From the NCBI GenBank assembly GCA_020723325.1, contig DYJD01000035.1:1-61908 (forward strand): a stretch of DNA of 61,908 nt, in the 5' to 3' direction. This DNA comes from Desulfosudis oleivorans (GTDB lineage Bacteria > Desulfobacterota > Desulfobacteria > Desulfobacterales > SURF-7). The position numbers and the translations under genes are program-made. The stretch's first letter is position 1. Each line of letters begins with the position of its first letter. Positions 1-8,093 of the stretch are shown here, piece after piece. Below the pieces are notes generated by a model, which was given only the letters and a program-made list of their open reading frames with translations, was not told the origin of the DNA and ran no database searches.

Positions 1-24
1 GGGCTCGTACGGATCTGTGGGGGG

Positions 25-44
25 ATCGGGGAGCAATCCCCGAT
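25..44. repeat. Short perfect hairpin at the left edge
   Basis: Eight-base arms (ATCGGGGA and TCCCCGAT) flank a GCAA tetraloop. A GNRA-type loop on a GC-rich stem is very stable in RNA. No T-run follows on the plus strand, so it is not a classic rho-independent terminator. It may belong to the gene that lies left of the window. Function is not known. Confidence 0.4.
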
Positions 45-137
45 TCTACCCGGAAAAAAATAATTTGGGAGACCCCGCCCCCGAAAAACCAGGGCTTTTT
101 CCATGCTGACCCCAAGACCCAACACAATGGCCTTGCC

Positions 138-165
138 GTAAGGGCGGTTCGCGAACCGCCCCTAC
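138..165. repeat. GC-rich intergenic palindrome
   Basis: The core GGGCGGTTCGCGAACCGCCC at 142-161 is a perfect 20-base palindrome, flanked by GTAA and CTAC that extend the symmetry. Palindromes of this kind are common dispersed intergenic repeats in many bacterial genomes. Only one copy was seen in this window. It may form a cruciform or an RNA hairpin. Confidence 0.6.
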
Positions 166-228
166 ATATCGGCAGGGCACACCGTTCCGTCCCGTTGGCG
201 AATTGCCTTTGGGGGAAAAGAAAAAACT

Positions 229-328
229 CGATACCGATTCCGATACCGACCCCGACCCCGAGAGGTTGGATGGCAGAGACAAAACCCAAACACTCACGAA
301 TCGCTTTATCTTGGCGAGCAATAGTATT
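229..328 (-). repeat. Long dispersed repeat, copy 1 (head plus TCGGNN tail)
   Basis: Read on the minus strand, this begins with AATACTATTGCTCGCCAAGA, continues through a conserved head containing AAAGCGATTCGTGAGTG, TTTTGTCTCTGCCATCCAAC and CTCTCGG, and ends in a run of TCGGNN hexamers. The same head occurs at 23741-23842 and 61768-61875. It lies in the gene-free stretch 1-609, where I see no convincing coding sequence other than these repeats and a possible promoter. Confidence 0.8.
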
Positions 329-413
329 TGCTGAGTGAAATATTGGCAATTAATGGTTGCATATTCCGCGCCAAGTTTACATGCGATTCCCCTGTGTCAT
401 TTTCCAAATCTCC

Positions 414-442
414 TTGACAAAAAAAACGCTAGAGAATATGAG
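414..442 (+). promoter_or_regulatory. Possible sigma-70 type promoter
   Basis: A perfect TTGACA at 414-419 is separated by 17 bases from TATGAG at 437-442, which matches four of the six TATAAT positions. It points toward the small CBM48-like gene that starts 168 bases downstream. The spacing is ideal but the -10 box is weak, so this is a prediction only. Confidence 0.4.
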
Positions 443-609
443 TAAACATCCTGCAATTGTATTCTTGATGCGTTCATTCTTAATGACAATTCGTCCAAAA
501 CGCGGCAGTGAAAAGTAACTGCCCGTGTTATCGAGCATGGAATTTTTGTGGAGATCTGCCCGCATTTTCCCCATCACCCATATTTTTCAAAACCAAAGGA
601 GGATTGGAA

Positions 610-903
610 ATGGCACTTAAAACCAAGAAAAAGGAAAGCCCTCAAAAATGCCGCGTGAATTTTTCTTATTCGGCCCAAGACGCCGGCGCGGTATTTCTCG
701 TGGGGGATTTCAATCAATGGAACGAAAGTTCCCATCCCATGAAAAAGGATGGTACCGGAGTCTGGAAAAAGACCGTGATGCTGGCGCCCGGAGTCTATGA
801 ATATAAATTTGTCGTGGACGGGCAATGGCAAAATGATCCTGGGAACCAAGATTGCTGCGAAAACACCTTCGGCACCACCAATAGCCGGATTCGAGTGGAT
901 TGA
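610..903 (+). CDS. Small glycogen-binding-like (CBM48/AMPK-beta-like) domain protein
   Basis: This 97-residue protein is essentially one early-set immunoglobulin-like domain of the isoamylase N-terminal/AMPK-beta type. Visible hallmarks are VFLVGDFNQWN, then PGVYEYKFVVDG with a following W, and a C-terminal NSRIRVD strand. The family binds alpha-glucans in branching enzymes, pullulanases and AMPK, but here the domain stands alone, with no signal peptide and no catalytic partner next to it. I chose ATG 610 because AAAGGAGG lies just upstream; an upstream in-frame ATG at 508 lacks such a site. Glycogen binding is inferred from the fold, and the biological role is open. Confidence 0.85.
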   Translation: MALKTKKKESPQKCRVNFSYSAQDAGAVFLVGDFNQWNESSHPMKKDGTGVWKKTVMLAPGVYEYKFVVDGQWQNDPGNQDCCENTFGTTNSRIRVD

Positions 904-1013
904 TCCGGTCTTTTCCGGCAATGCTCTAAGGCTCCCCCAATCCGACCAGCGACTGCTGCGCAGGGGCGTATCAGGGCACCCTGCGGCCCAGGGGAATTGC
1001 AGGCATGCTTTTT

Positions 1014-1078
1014 CGGGATCGGGGTCGGAATCGAAAAATTAATTCGATACCGATACCGATAGCGACCCCGACCCCGAG
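1014..1078. repeat. Inverted pair of TCGGNN repeats
   Basis: The left arm reads TCGGGATCGGGGTCGGAATC and the right arm carries GATACC, GATAGC and GACCCC units that are the reverse complement of the same hexamer pattern, with AAAAATTAATT between them. The arrangement can fold into a long imperfect hairpin. It fills most of the 338-base gap between the CBM48-like gene and the solute-binding protein gene; nothing else was recognised in that gap. Confidence 0.75.
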
Positions 1079-1241
1079 GGTAGGACATATGCCTCATGCG
1101 ATTACCCTCCCGGCGGCCGCAGTTTGAGTTGCAATTTCCCTCATAATCTGCTACATTCGTTTCAACATAAACTTCTGATATTTCCTGCTGATTCTTTTTT
1201 TCAACGACTTGCAATCGTCTCCTGATCAAGCCGGAGTCATG

Positions 1242-2981
1242 ATGCGCGGCACTTCCATATTCCAAACTTTCATCCTGATCCTGTTTTTTAGCAGGGTTGC
1301 TTGGGGAGGCGGCCCGGTGGCCGCCGATCCCTCGGCCAAGCCGGATCCACGGAATGTAACTGAAATTGTCGTGGACAAGTGGGTGGATATTTTTCAGCCC
1401 AGCACCCTTTCCCGCCAAGAGCAAGCACAGGAATTGAAATGGTTCCAAAGCGCGGCCGAGCCCTTCCGGGGGAAAACCGTGCGTTCCACGGCCGAAGACA
1501 TCAAGACCCATTTCTGGGAACGGGATGAGCTGGCAGTGGCTTTTGAAGAGCTCACCGGCATCCATGTGGAACATGAAATCATCGGCGAGGGCTCCCTGGT
1601 CCAGCGCATCATGGAGCAGATCAAAACCGGCCGGGTCATCTATGATATATATGTGAATGACGCCGACCTGGTGGGCACCCATTTGCGCAGCCAGGCAGTG
1701 CTGAATCTGACAGAGTACATGGAAGGGGAGGGGCGGGCGTTCACCAATCCTGGTCTGGATTTGAAGGATTTTATGAATTTGGAATTCGGTCAGGACTATG
1801 ACGGAAATCAACTGCAACTGCCGGATCAGCAATTTGTCAATCTTTACTGGTTCCGTTATGACTGGTTCACCCGCCCGGACATCAAGGAAAAATTCAGGCA
1901 GAAATACGGCTACGAATTGGGCGTGCCGGTCAACTGGGCCGCCTATGAAGATATCGCCGAGTTCTTCACCGATCAGATCATTGACGGCAAAAAGGTTTAC
2001 GGCCATCTGGATTACGGCAAGAAATCGCCGTCCCTGGGCTGGCGCTTTACCGATGCCTGGCTTTCCATTGCCGGGGTGGGGGATAAGGGGCTGCCCAACG
2101 GGCTGCCCGTGGATGAATGGGGCATCCGGGTGGAGAACCGGATCCCGGTGGGCTCCACTGTGGCCCGGGGCGGAGATTTGAACGGCCCGGCAGCAGTGTA
2201 TGCCTTGGAGAAATATATTGTCTGGCTGAACCGCTACGCCCCGCCGGAAGCCAAAAACTGGGTTTGGGTGGAAGCCGGGCCCAAGGCGGCCCGAGGGGAT
2301 ATCGCCCAGGTCATCTTCCAATACATCACCTGGCTGTCCCATGATGATTTCCATCGACCTGGCAGTCCGGTGGTGGATCAGAACGGCCGGCCCCGCTGGC
2401 GGGTGGCGCCCACACCCCATGGCCGCTATTGGGACGAGGGCATGAAAGTGGGCTACCAGGATTGCGGCAGTTGGACCATCCCGGAAAATGTCAAGGGACA
2501 GCGCCGGGCCATGGCCTGGCTCTGGGCTCAATTCTGTGTTTCCAAGAGTGTTTCCTTGAAAAAATTCCTGGTGGGCGGGACCCCGGTGCGCAAGTCCACC
2601 GTGTTCGCCAAATATCTGGATCCCATTAAAGACAACTGGGGCGGCTTGATTGATTTCTACCGCTCCCCTGAAGAGAAAAAATTCACCGGCACCGGCCTGA
2701 ATGTGCCCCACTACCCGGCCCTTTCCAGCCTCTGGTGGCCCAATATTGCCAAAGCCATCAGCGGTGAGTTGACCCCCCAGGAAGCCATGAACGCCATTGC
2801 CGAGGGCCAGGACAAGCTCATGGCCCAAATGCGCCTTGCAAAATACTCCCCCAAACTCAATCCATTGAAACCGGAAGAGTATTGGCTGAACCGTCCCGGC
2901 GCGCCCAAGCCCTACCGTCCCCGGCCCAAACCGGTGACGGTGGCCTATGATGAGCTCATCAAACAATGGCATGGTAAATAA
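1242..2981 (+). CDS. Extracellular solute-binding protein (family 1-like), no cognate permease nearby
   Basis: This 579-residue protein starts with a short basic and hydrophobic export signal (residues 1 to about 18) and resembles the large family-1 periplasmic binding proteins that deliver sugars or similar ligands to ABC importers. Recognisable elements include the ligand-cleft region with FEELTGIHVE, a Trp-rich core and a C-terminal NAIAEGQDKL helix. It is longer than the usual 400 to 450 residues. The second of two adjacent ATGs (1242) has GGAG at a sensible distance. No ABC permease or ATPase follows; instead a sensor kinase starts at its stop codon, so the protein may serve sensing rather than transport. 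The ligand is unknown. Confidence 0.8.
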   Translation: MRGTSIFQTFILILFFSRVAWGGGPVAADPSAKPDPRNVTEIVVDKWVDIFQPSTLSRQEQAQELKWFQSAAEPFRGKTVRSTAEDIKTHFWERDELAVAFEELTGIHVEHEIIGEGSLVQRIMEQIKTGRVIYDIYVNDADLVGTHLRSQAVLNLTEYMEGEGRAFTNPGLDLKDFMNLEFGQDYDGNQLQLPDQQFVNLYWFRYDWFTRPDIKEKFRQKYGYELGVPVNWAAYEDIAEFFTDQIIDGKKVYGHLDYGKKSPSLGWRFTDAWLSIAGVGDKGLPNGLPVDEWGIRVENRIPVGSTVARGGDLNGPAAVYALEKYIVWLNRYAPPEAKNWVWVEAGPKAARGDIAQVIFQYITWLSHDDFHRPGSPVVDQNGRPRWRVAPTPHGRYWDEGMKVGYQDCGSWTIPENVKGQRRAMAWLWAQFCVSKSVSLKKFLVGGTPVRKSTVFAKYLDPIKDNWGGLIDFYRSPEEKKFTGTGLNVPHYPALSSLWWPNIAKAISGELTPQEAMNAIAEGQDKLMAQMRLAKYSPKLNPLKPEEYWLNRPGAPKPYRPRPKPVTVAYDELIKQWHGK

Positions 2982-2982
2982 T

Positions 2983-5586
2983 ATGGAAAACCATCCGGCC
3001 AAATCCGGCTTTCTCAAGACCTTTGTGCTGCCGCTGAATCGATTCGGCGTGGGCAACAAAATCCTGTTCATGGTCTTGTTGATTTTTTTATGCTATGCTG
3101 TCGGACTTTCCCTGGTGATCGGCGTGACCAGCTTTAATAACCTGGCCCTGGTGACCAAAAACAATCTGGAGCGCATGGCCGGCCAACTTTCGGCCCGCAT
3201 CGTCAAGATCAACAGCCAGTCTGTGCAAGTGGCCCTGAGCATGGAAACCAATTACATCATTGTTCAGCAGCTCCAGCGGCTGGTCAATTACGGTCCTTAT
3301 TATGCCGGCGATCCATCCCAGTTGGGTCGGCCCATTGAGGATTCAGAAATTATCTATGCCTTTCAGACCCAGATGGAAATATCCAAACAGCTCCATTCCC
3401 TGCAGTCCCTGAACAATCTGAACTGCATCGGCATGTTCCTGATTTCGCCCTTCAACATGGTGCCGGAGGCCGGGCCGGCCTTGGCGATTTTCCTGGACCA
3501 AAAGGCTTTGTATGTGACCCGTTATGCCTGGAAAGGCAACACCCAGGATTTGAAAACCTATCGCATCGAGTGTGGGAAACTCCAGTTTCCCGGGCCGGAT
3601 TATTTTGATATCAGTTCGGTTTATGCGTTACCGCCGGAAGAGTTCTATGCCGACAACCGCTTTGAAATGGTGGCTGGCGCGCCGGAATCAGCCGTCCTTA
3701 CAGAACCTTGGGAGTCCTCGAAAGAGCCTTGTTCAAAAATCGTTTTCCGGAATGATCTGCCGGTCATCCGTACCTGGTATCCGGTGAATGTTCTGGTTGC
3801 AAACCCGGAAACCTTTGTCGATGCACCCACACCCTCTGCCGTGGTGGTGGTGGAAAAGGTCCTGGATGGGGAGGTGCTGAAAACCCTGCAAAACGATCTC
3901 GGGGTGGATGTGGGCCTGGCTTTCCAGGATACCTTGCTGATCACCAGCATCACCAAGGAGAAAAGCCCACAGGCTTTATCGAAAAACCAGACCCTGGCCC
4001 TGGGGGAGCGGAATTACTACTATCAGGCCAAGCCGGTGCGCTTTTCGGAAAAGGGCCGGCCGGACTTGACGGCGGTCACCATGAGCCCCATCTCGGAACT
4101 GACCGCCCTGACCAAAACCCTTTTTTTCCAGATCGGCATGTTGACCGGCATTGCGGTTTTGGTCACGGCCCTGTTGATTTATTTCACCATCCATCGCATT
4201 GTGAAAATTCCCTTGCAGGGTCTGATGAACGGCGTGCGCTCCATTGCCGAAGGTGATATGGAATATAGAGTGCATATCCATTCCCCTGAGGATGAGCTCG
4301 GGACGCTTTCGTCGGCCTTCAACCAGATGGGGGCCGAGATCAGCCGGAAGTCTGTGGAGCTGGAGGATGTCAACCGGCACTTGCGGGCCAGTATTGTGGA
4401 GCTGCGCGCCAAGGAAAGCGATCTCAGCAAAACCAAAAATTATTTGAACAACATCATCAATTCCATGCCTTCGGTATTGGTGGGGGTTGATTCCGCAGGC
4501 TTGGTCACGGAATGGAACGCGGCAGCGGAAAAGGTCACCGGGATTCCGGCTGAAAACGCCAGGGGCAAGGCCTTGGATCTGGTATATCCCGGATTGATCT
4601 CCCAATTGGAGGAGGTGTATAAAACCATCCAGGAAAAGAAGCCTTACAAGGCGGAAAAACTGATGAGTTGGGTCAATGACGAAACCCGCTATTCCGACAT
4701 CATGGTTTACCCCCTGGTGACCAACGGTCTGGAAGGCGCGGTCTTGCGTATTGACGACGTCACCAGCCGGGTGCGGATTGAGGAAATGATGATCCAGACG
4801 GAAAAAATGATGTCCGTGGGAGGTCTGGCAGCCGGCATGGCCCATGAAATCAACAATCCCATCGGCGGGATCTTGCAGAGCGTGCAGAATATTTTCCGCA
4901 GGATCTCCCCGGATCTGCAGCAGAATATTCTGGCTGCCAAGGAAATCGGCATGGACCTGGGCAGCGTGCGCCTGTATCTTCAAAAGCGGGAGATCTTCGC
5001 TTTTCTGGAGGGGATCCGGGATGCCGGCCAACGGGCCGCCCATATCGTGTCCAATATGCTCAATTTCAGTAGGCGGAGTCATCCCCATTGTGAGCCCACC
5101 CGTTTGGATTTGCTTTTGAACAACACCCTGGAACTGGCCGCCCATGATTATGATTTAAAGAAAAAATATGATTTCAGGCATATAAAAATTGTGCGGGAAT
5201 TTGCAAACGATTTGCCGGAGGTGCCTTGCATGCCTACGGAAATCGAGCAGGTGATTTTAAACTTGCTGAAAAACGCAGCCCAGGCCATGATGGAGCAGAA
5301 TGACCCCCTGAAAACCCCGCAAATCATTTTACGTTTGCGGGCGGAGGGCAAATCAGCGATAATTGAGGTGGAAGACAACGGCCCGGGCATGGAGGAAAAA
5401 ATCCGCAAACGGGTGTTCGAGCCTTTTTTTACCACCAAGGAAGTGGGTGTGGGAACAGGCTTGGGACTTTCAGTGGCCTATTTTATCATCAACAACAACC
5501 ATCAGGGCACCATGGCCGTGGACTCCACTCCGGCCGTGGGCACCAGATTCACCATTACGCTTCCTCTCAGCGGGAGGGCATCATGA
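2983..5586 (+). CDS. Membrane sensor histidine kinase (periplasmic sensor, HAMP, PAS, HisKA, HATPase)
   Basis: The 867-residue protein has a membrane segment near residues 24-48, a large periplasmic region of about 330 residues, a second membrane segment near 380-405, then HAMP (SIAEGDMEYRV), PAS (about 485-590), a dimerisation helix with phospho-accepting His near 621 (AHEINNP), and an ATPase domain with NLLKNAAQAM, EDNGPGM and GTGLGLSV. It phosphorylates itself and passes phosphate to a receiver, likely the next gene, with which it overlaps by ATGA. The start is uncertain: ATG 2983 lies just after the upstream stop and ATG 2971 is the alternative. Coupling to the solute-binding gene suggests that protein supplies the signal; this is inference. 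Confidence 0.9.
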   Translation: MENHPAKSGFLKTFVLPLNRFGVGNKILFMVLLIFLCYAVGLSLVIGVTSFNNLALVTKNNLERMAGQLSARIVKINSQSVQVALSMETNYIIVQQLQRLVNYGPYYAGDPSQLGRPIEDSEIIYAFQTQMEISKQLHSLQSLNNLNCIGMFLISPFNMVPEAGPALAIFLDQKALYVTRYAWKGNTQDLKTYRIECGKLQFPGPDYFDISSVYALPPEEFYADNRFEMVAGAPESAVLTEPWESSKEPCSKIVFRNDLPVIRTWYPVNVLVANPETFVDAPTPSAVVVVEKVLDGEVLKTLQNDLGVDVGLAFQDTLLITSITKEKSPQALSKNQTLALGERNYYYQAKPVRFSEKGRPDLTAVTMSPISELTALTKTLFFQIGMLTGIAVLVTALLIYFTIHRIVKIPLQGLMNGVRSIAEGDMEYRVHIHSPEDELGTLSSAFNQMGAEISRKSVELEDVNRHLRASIVELRAKESDLSKTKNYLNNIINSMPSVLVGVDSAGLVTEWNAAAEKVTGIPAENARGKALDLVYPGLISQLEEVYKTIQEKKPYKAEKLMSWVNDETRYSDIMVYPLVTNGLEGAVLRIDDVTSRVRIEEMMIQTEKMMSVGGLAAGMAHEINNPIGGILQSVQNIFRRISPDLQQNILAAKEIGMDLGSVRLYLQKREIFAFLEGIRDAGQRAAHIVSNMLNFSRRSHPHCEPTRLDLLLNNTLELAAHDYDLKKKYDFRHIKIVREFANDLPEVPCMPTEIEQVILNLLKNAAQAMMEQNDPLKTPQIILRLRAEGKSAIIEVEDNGPGMEEKIRKRVFEPFFTTKEVGVGTGLGLSVAYFIINNNHQGTMAVDSTPAVGTRFTITLPLSGRAS

Positions 5587-5963
5587 TGGAAACTTGGCCA
5601 AAAGTATTGATAATCGATGACGATGATATAATTCGGGTCAATTTGGTGGCCTTTTTTGAGGATGAGAATTTCATCGTGCGCTCGGCCATCTCGGCTGAAA
5701 CCGGTTTGCAGCTTCTGTGCGGGGAACCGTTTGATGTGGGTGTGATCGATATCCGGTTGCCGGGCATGGACGGCAATCGTTTCATTATCAAAGCCCATGA
5801 AATCCATCCTAGGATGAAGTTTATTATTCATACCGGTTCCGCCGATTATTTCTTGCCGGAAACCCTTGCCGCCATCGGCCTATTGCCCAGGCATGTTTTT
5901 TTAAAGCCCTTGAAGGATATGCGTTTGCTGATTCAAGCCGTGCGGGAGTTGATAGCACTCTGA
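5583..5963 (+). CDS. Stand-alone response regulator receiver protein
   Basis: This 126-residue protein is a single CheY-like receiver domain. The acidic pocket is IDDDD (residues 11-15), the phospho-accepting Asp is D56 in DIRLPGMDG, the switch Thr is T84 (HTGS) and the conserved Lys is K108 (FLKPL). There is no output domain, so it must act through protein contact or as a phosphorelay intermediate. It overlaps the upstream kinase gene by four bases, which implies translational coupling and makes that kinase its likely partner. The hybrid kinase downstream could be another partner. Confidence 0.92.
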   Translation: MMETWPKVLIIDDDDIIRVNLVAFFEDENFIVRSAISAETGLQLLCGEPFDVGVIDIRLPGMDGNRFIIKAHEIHPRMKFIIHTGSADYFLPETLAAIGLLPRHVFLKPLKDMRLLIQAVRELIAL

Positions 5964-6024
5964 TTGATTGTGCAATCGCCGCTGTGGCCTTTGTAATAAA
6001 CAGGTTGTTGTATGAAAGTCGCCC

Positions 6025-8076
6025 ATGGAGAATAACGATTTTTCGAGAACCGATCACCCCTTGGTCCTTTCCATTGATGATGATCCCATTATCCGCCAGA
6101 GTATCTGCGCATATCTAGAGGATTGCAATTTTCGTGTGATCCAGGCCGAGGACGGCACACAGGGCCTTGCCATGTTTGAAGAAAAAAATCCGGATATCGT
6201 CCTGCTGGATTTACGCATGCCTGGGATCAGCGGCTTCCAGGTGCTCGATGAACTACATGGAAATTCTCCGGAAACACCTCTGATCGTCATTTCCGGAACA
6301 GGTGAAATCGAAGATGTCATTGCAGCCTTGCGCAAAGGCGCCTGGGACTATATTACCAAACCCATCCATGACATGCTGATCCTGGAGCATGTGATTTCCA
6401 ATGCCCTGGAACGGGCCCGGTTGCTGGTAGAAAACCGCGAATATCGCGAACATCTGGAAACGCAAATTTTACAGCGGACCGCCAAGCTCAATGAGCGCAC
6501 TTTGGCCTTGGAGCAAGCCAATGCCAGGCTTAAAAGGGAGATGGAGGAACGCCAGGCGGCCGAGAAGGAAAGACTGTATCTGGCAACCGCCATCGAACAG
6601 GCGGCCGACGGCATCCTCATCACCGAGAAAAACGGCACCATTCGTTATTTGAATCCGGCTTTTGAACGCATGACCGGTTGTGCCTTGAACACAACCAAAG
6701 GATTATCCTACCGGATTTTAAAGAATCAGCATTACTCGGAAGCATTTTACAAGCAAATCTGGCAAGCGATCAACGCCGGCCGGACCTGGCAGGGGCATAT
6801 GCTCAGTCCACGGACGAACGGCCCGCCCCGGGAACTGGAAGTTTCCATTTCGCCGGTCCGGGATAAAAATGGCAACATCATCAGTTTTGTCTCGGTGAAC
6901 CGGGATGTCACCCAGGAGCTGCAGCTTGAGAAGCAACTGATCCAGGCCCAGAAAATGGAGGCCATTGCGGCTTTGGCCGGAGGCATTGCCCATGATTTCA
7001 ATAACATTCTTTCAGCCATGATGGGCTATACCCAGCTTGCCATGACCCGGGCCGTGGGGGATCAAAAAATGCACGGCTATTGTGAAAAAATACTCATGGC
7101 CGGCGACCGGGCCCGGGACCTCATCGGCCAGATTCTGTCCTTCAGCCGTCAGGAGCCCCAGGAAGAGAAAAGGGTGCACGTCAAGTTCATCGTCAAGGAA
7201 GTCATGAAATTGCTGAAAGCCACGCTGCCGGCCAATATCGAAATCCGGACGGTGGTTGCGGCTGATATGGATTCGGTCATGGCAGACCCTACCCAGATCC
7301 ATCAAATACTGATGAACCTATGCACCAACGCGGCCCATGCCATGCGCGAAAAAGGCGGGGTATTGGGCGTGGTGTTAAAGGAGACCGTATTGCCCATGGC
7401 CAGGGTCTGCCCAAAGGTGCTGAAGTCCGGCAATTATATTGAGCTTTCCGTTGCCGATACCGGTCACGGCATCCCCCAGGAAAACCTGGATAAGATTTTC
7501 GACCCTTATTTTACCACCAAGGATCCCGGCAAAGGCACGGGTTTGGGACTGTCGGTCACCCGCAACATCGTGAACAAACTCGGCGGGGCCATTTGGGTGG
7601 AAAGTGTTCCGGGCAACGGGGCCTGTTTCACAGTGCTGCTTCCCTGTGCAACCGAACCGGCCGAGGAAGGGGGCATGCTTGCCGCCGATATTCTGCCCAC
7701 CGGCAAGGAACGGATTCTGTTTGTGGATGATGAAAAATTCTTGGTGGATATCGGCCAGGAATTTCTGGAACAACTGGGGTACCAGGTGCTGACGCGGACC
7801 AGCAGCTCCGAGGCCCTGGAGGTCTTTTTAGCTGCTCCGGACCAATTCGACCTGGTCATCACCGATTACACCATGCCCAAAATAACCGGCACGGAGCTGG
7901 TCCATAAACTGCGGGCGGTCCGGCCGGATATCCCGGTCATCCTCTGTTCCGGTTTTCCGGAGAACATTCCCATGGAAAGTCTGAAAACCATTGGTATTCA
8001 GGACCTCTTGATTAAACCCTTCACCATCCATGATCTGGCAACACGGATTCGCAACGTGTTCAATTCCCCATCATGA
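6025..8076 (+). CDS. Soluble hybrid histidine kinase (REC-PAS-HisKA-HATPase-REC)
   Basis: This 683-residue protein has no membrane segment. An N-terminal receiver (phospho-Asp D62 in LDLRMPG) leads through a coiled coil (about 140-195, rich in Glu, Arg and Lys) to a PAS domain (about 200-305), a phospho-accepting His near 323 (GGIAHDFNN), an ATPase domain with NLCTNAAHAM, DTGHGI and GTGLGLSV, and a C-terminal receiver (D614 in ITDYTMP). Receivers at both ends suit a phosphorelay node that integrates input from the upstream kinase and regulator. It begins 61 bases after the receiver gene and ends overlapping the aminopeptidase region. Confidence 0.92.
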   Translation: MENNDFSRTDHPLVLSIDDDPIIRQSICAYLEDCNFRVIQAEDGTQGLAMFEEKNPDIVLLDLRMPGISGFQVLDELHGNSPETPLIVISGTGEIEDVIAALRKGAWDYITKPIHDMLILEHVISNALERARLLVENREYREHLETQILQRTAKLNERTLALEQANARLKREMEERQAAEKERLYLATAIEQAADGILITEKNGTIRYLNPAFERMTGCALNTTKGLSYRILKNQHYSEAFYKQIWQAINAGRTWQGHMLSPRTNGPPRELEVSISPVRDKNGNIISFVSVNRDVTQELQLEKQLIQAQKMEAIAALAGGIAHDFNNILSAMMGYTQLAMTRAVGDQKMHGYCEKILMAGDRARDLIGQILSFSRQEPQEEKRVHVKFIVKEVMKLLKATLPANIEIRTVVAADMDSVMADPTQIHQILMNLCTNAAHAMREKGGVLGVVLKETVLPMARVCPKVLKSGNYIELSVADTGHGIPQENLDKIFDPYFTTKDPGKGTGLGLSVTRNIVNKLGGAIWVESVPGNGACFTVLLPCATEPAEEGGMLAADILPTGKERILFVDDEKFLVDIGQEFLEQLGYQVLTRTSSSEALEVFLAAPDQFDLVITDYTMPKITGTELVHKLRAVRPDIPVILCSGFPENIPMESLKTIGIQDLLIKPFTIHDLATRIRNVFNSPS

Positions 8077-8093
8077 AATTTTCGGAGTTTTGC

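Noticed and set aside
46-321. Possible 91-residue protein on the minus strand at the left edge
   Set aside because: It reads through the dispersed repeat and the palindrome, has biased composition (Ser, Gly, Pro) and no ribosome site.
795-3071. Very long open frame (758 codons) antisense to the solute-binding gene
   Set aside because: It is a GC-driven shadow of a well supported gene and runs through the TCGGNN repeat, giving Arg-Tyr repeats; no domain is recognisable.
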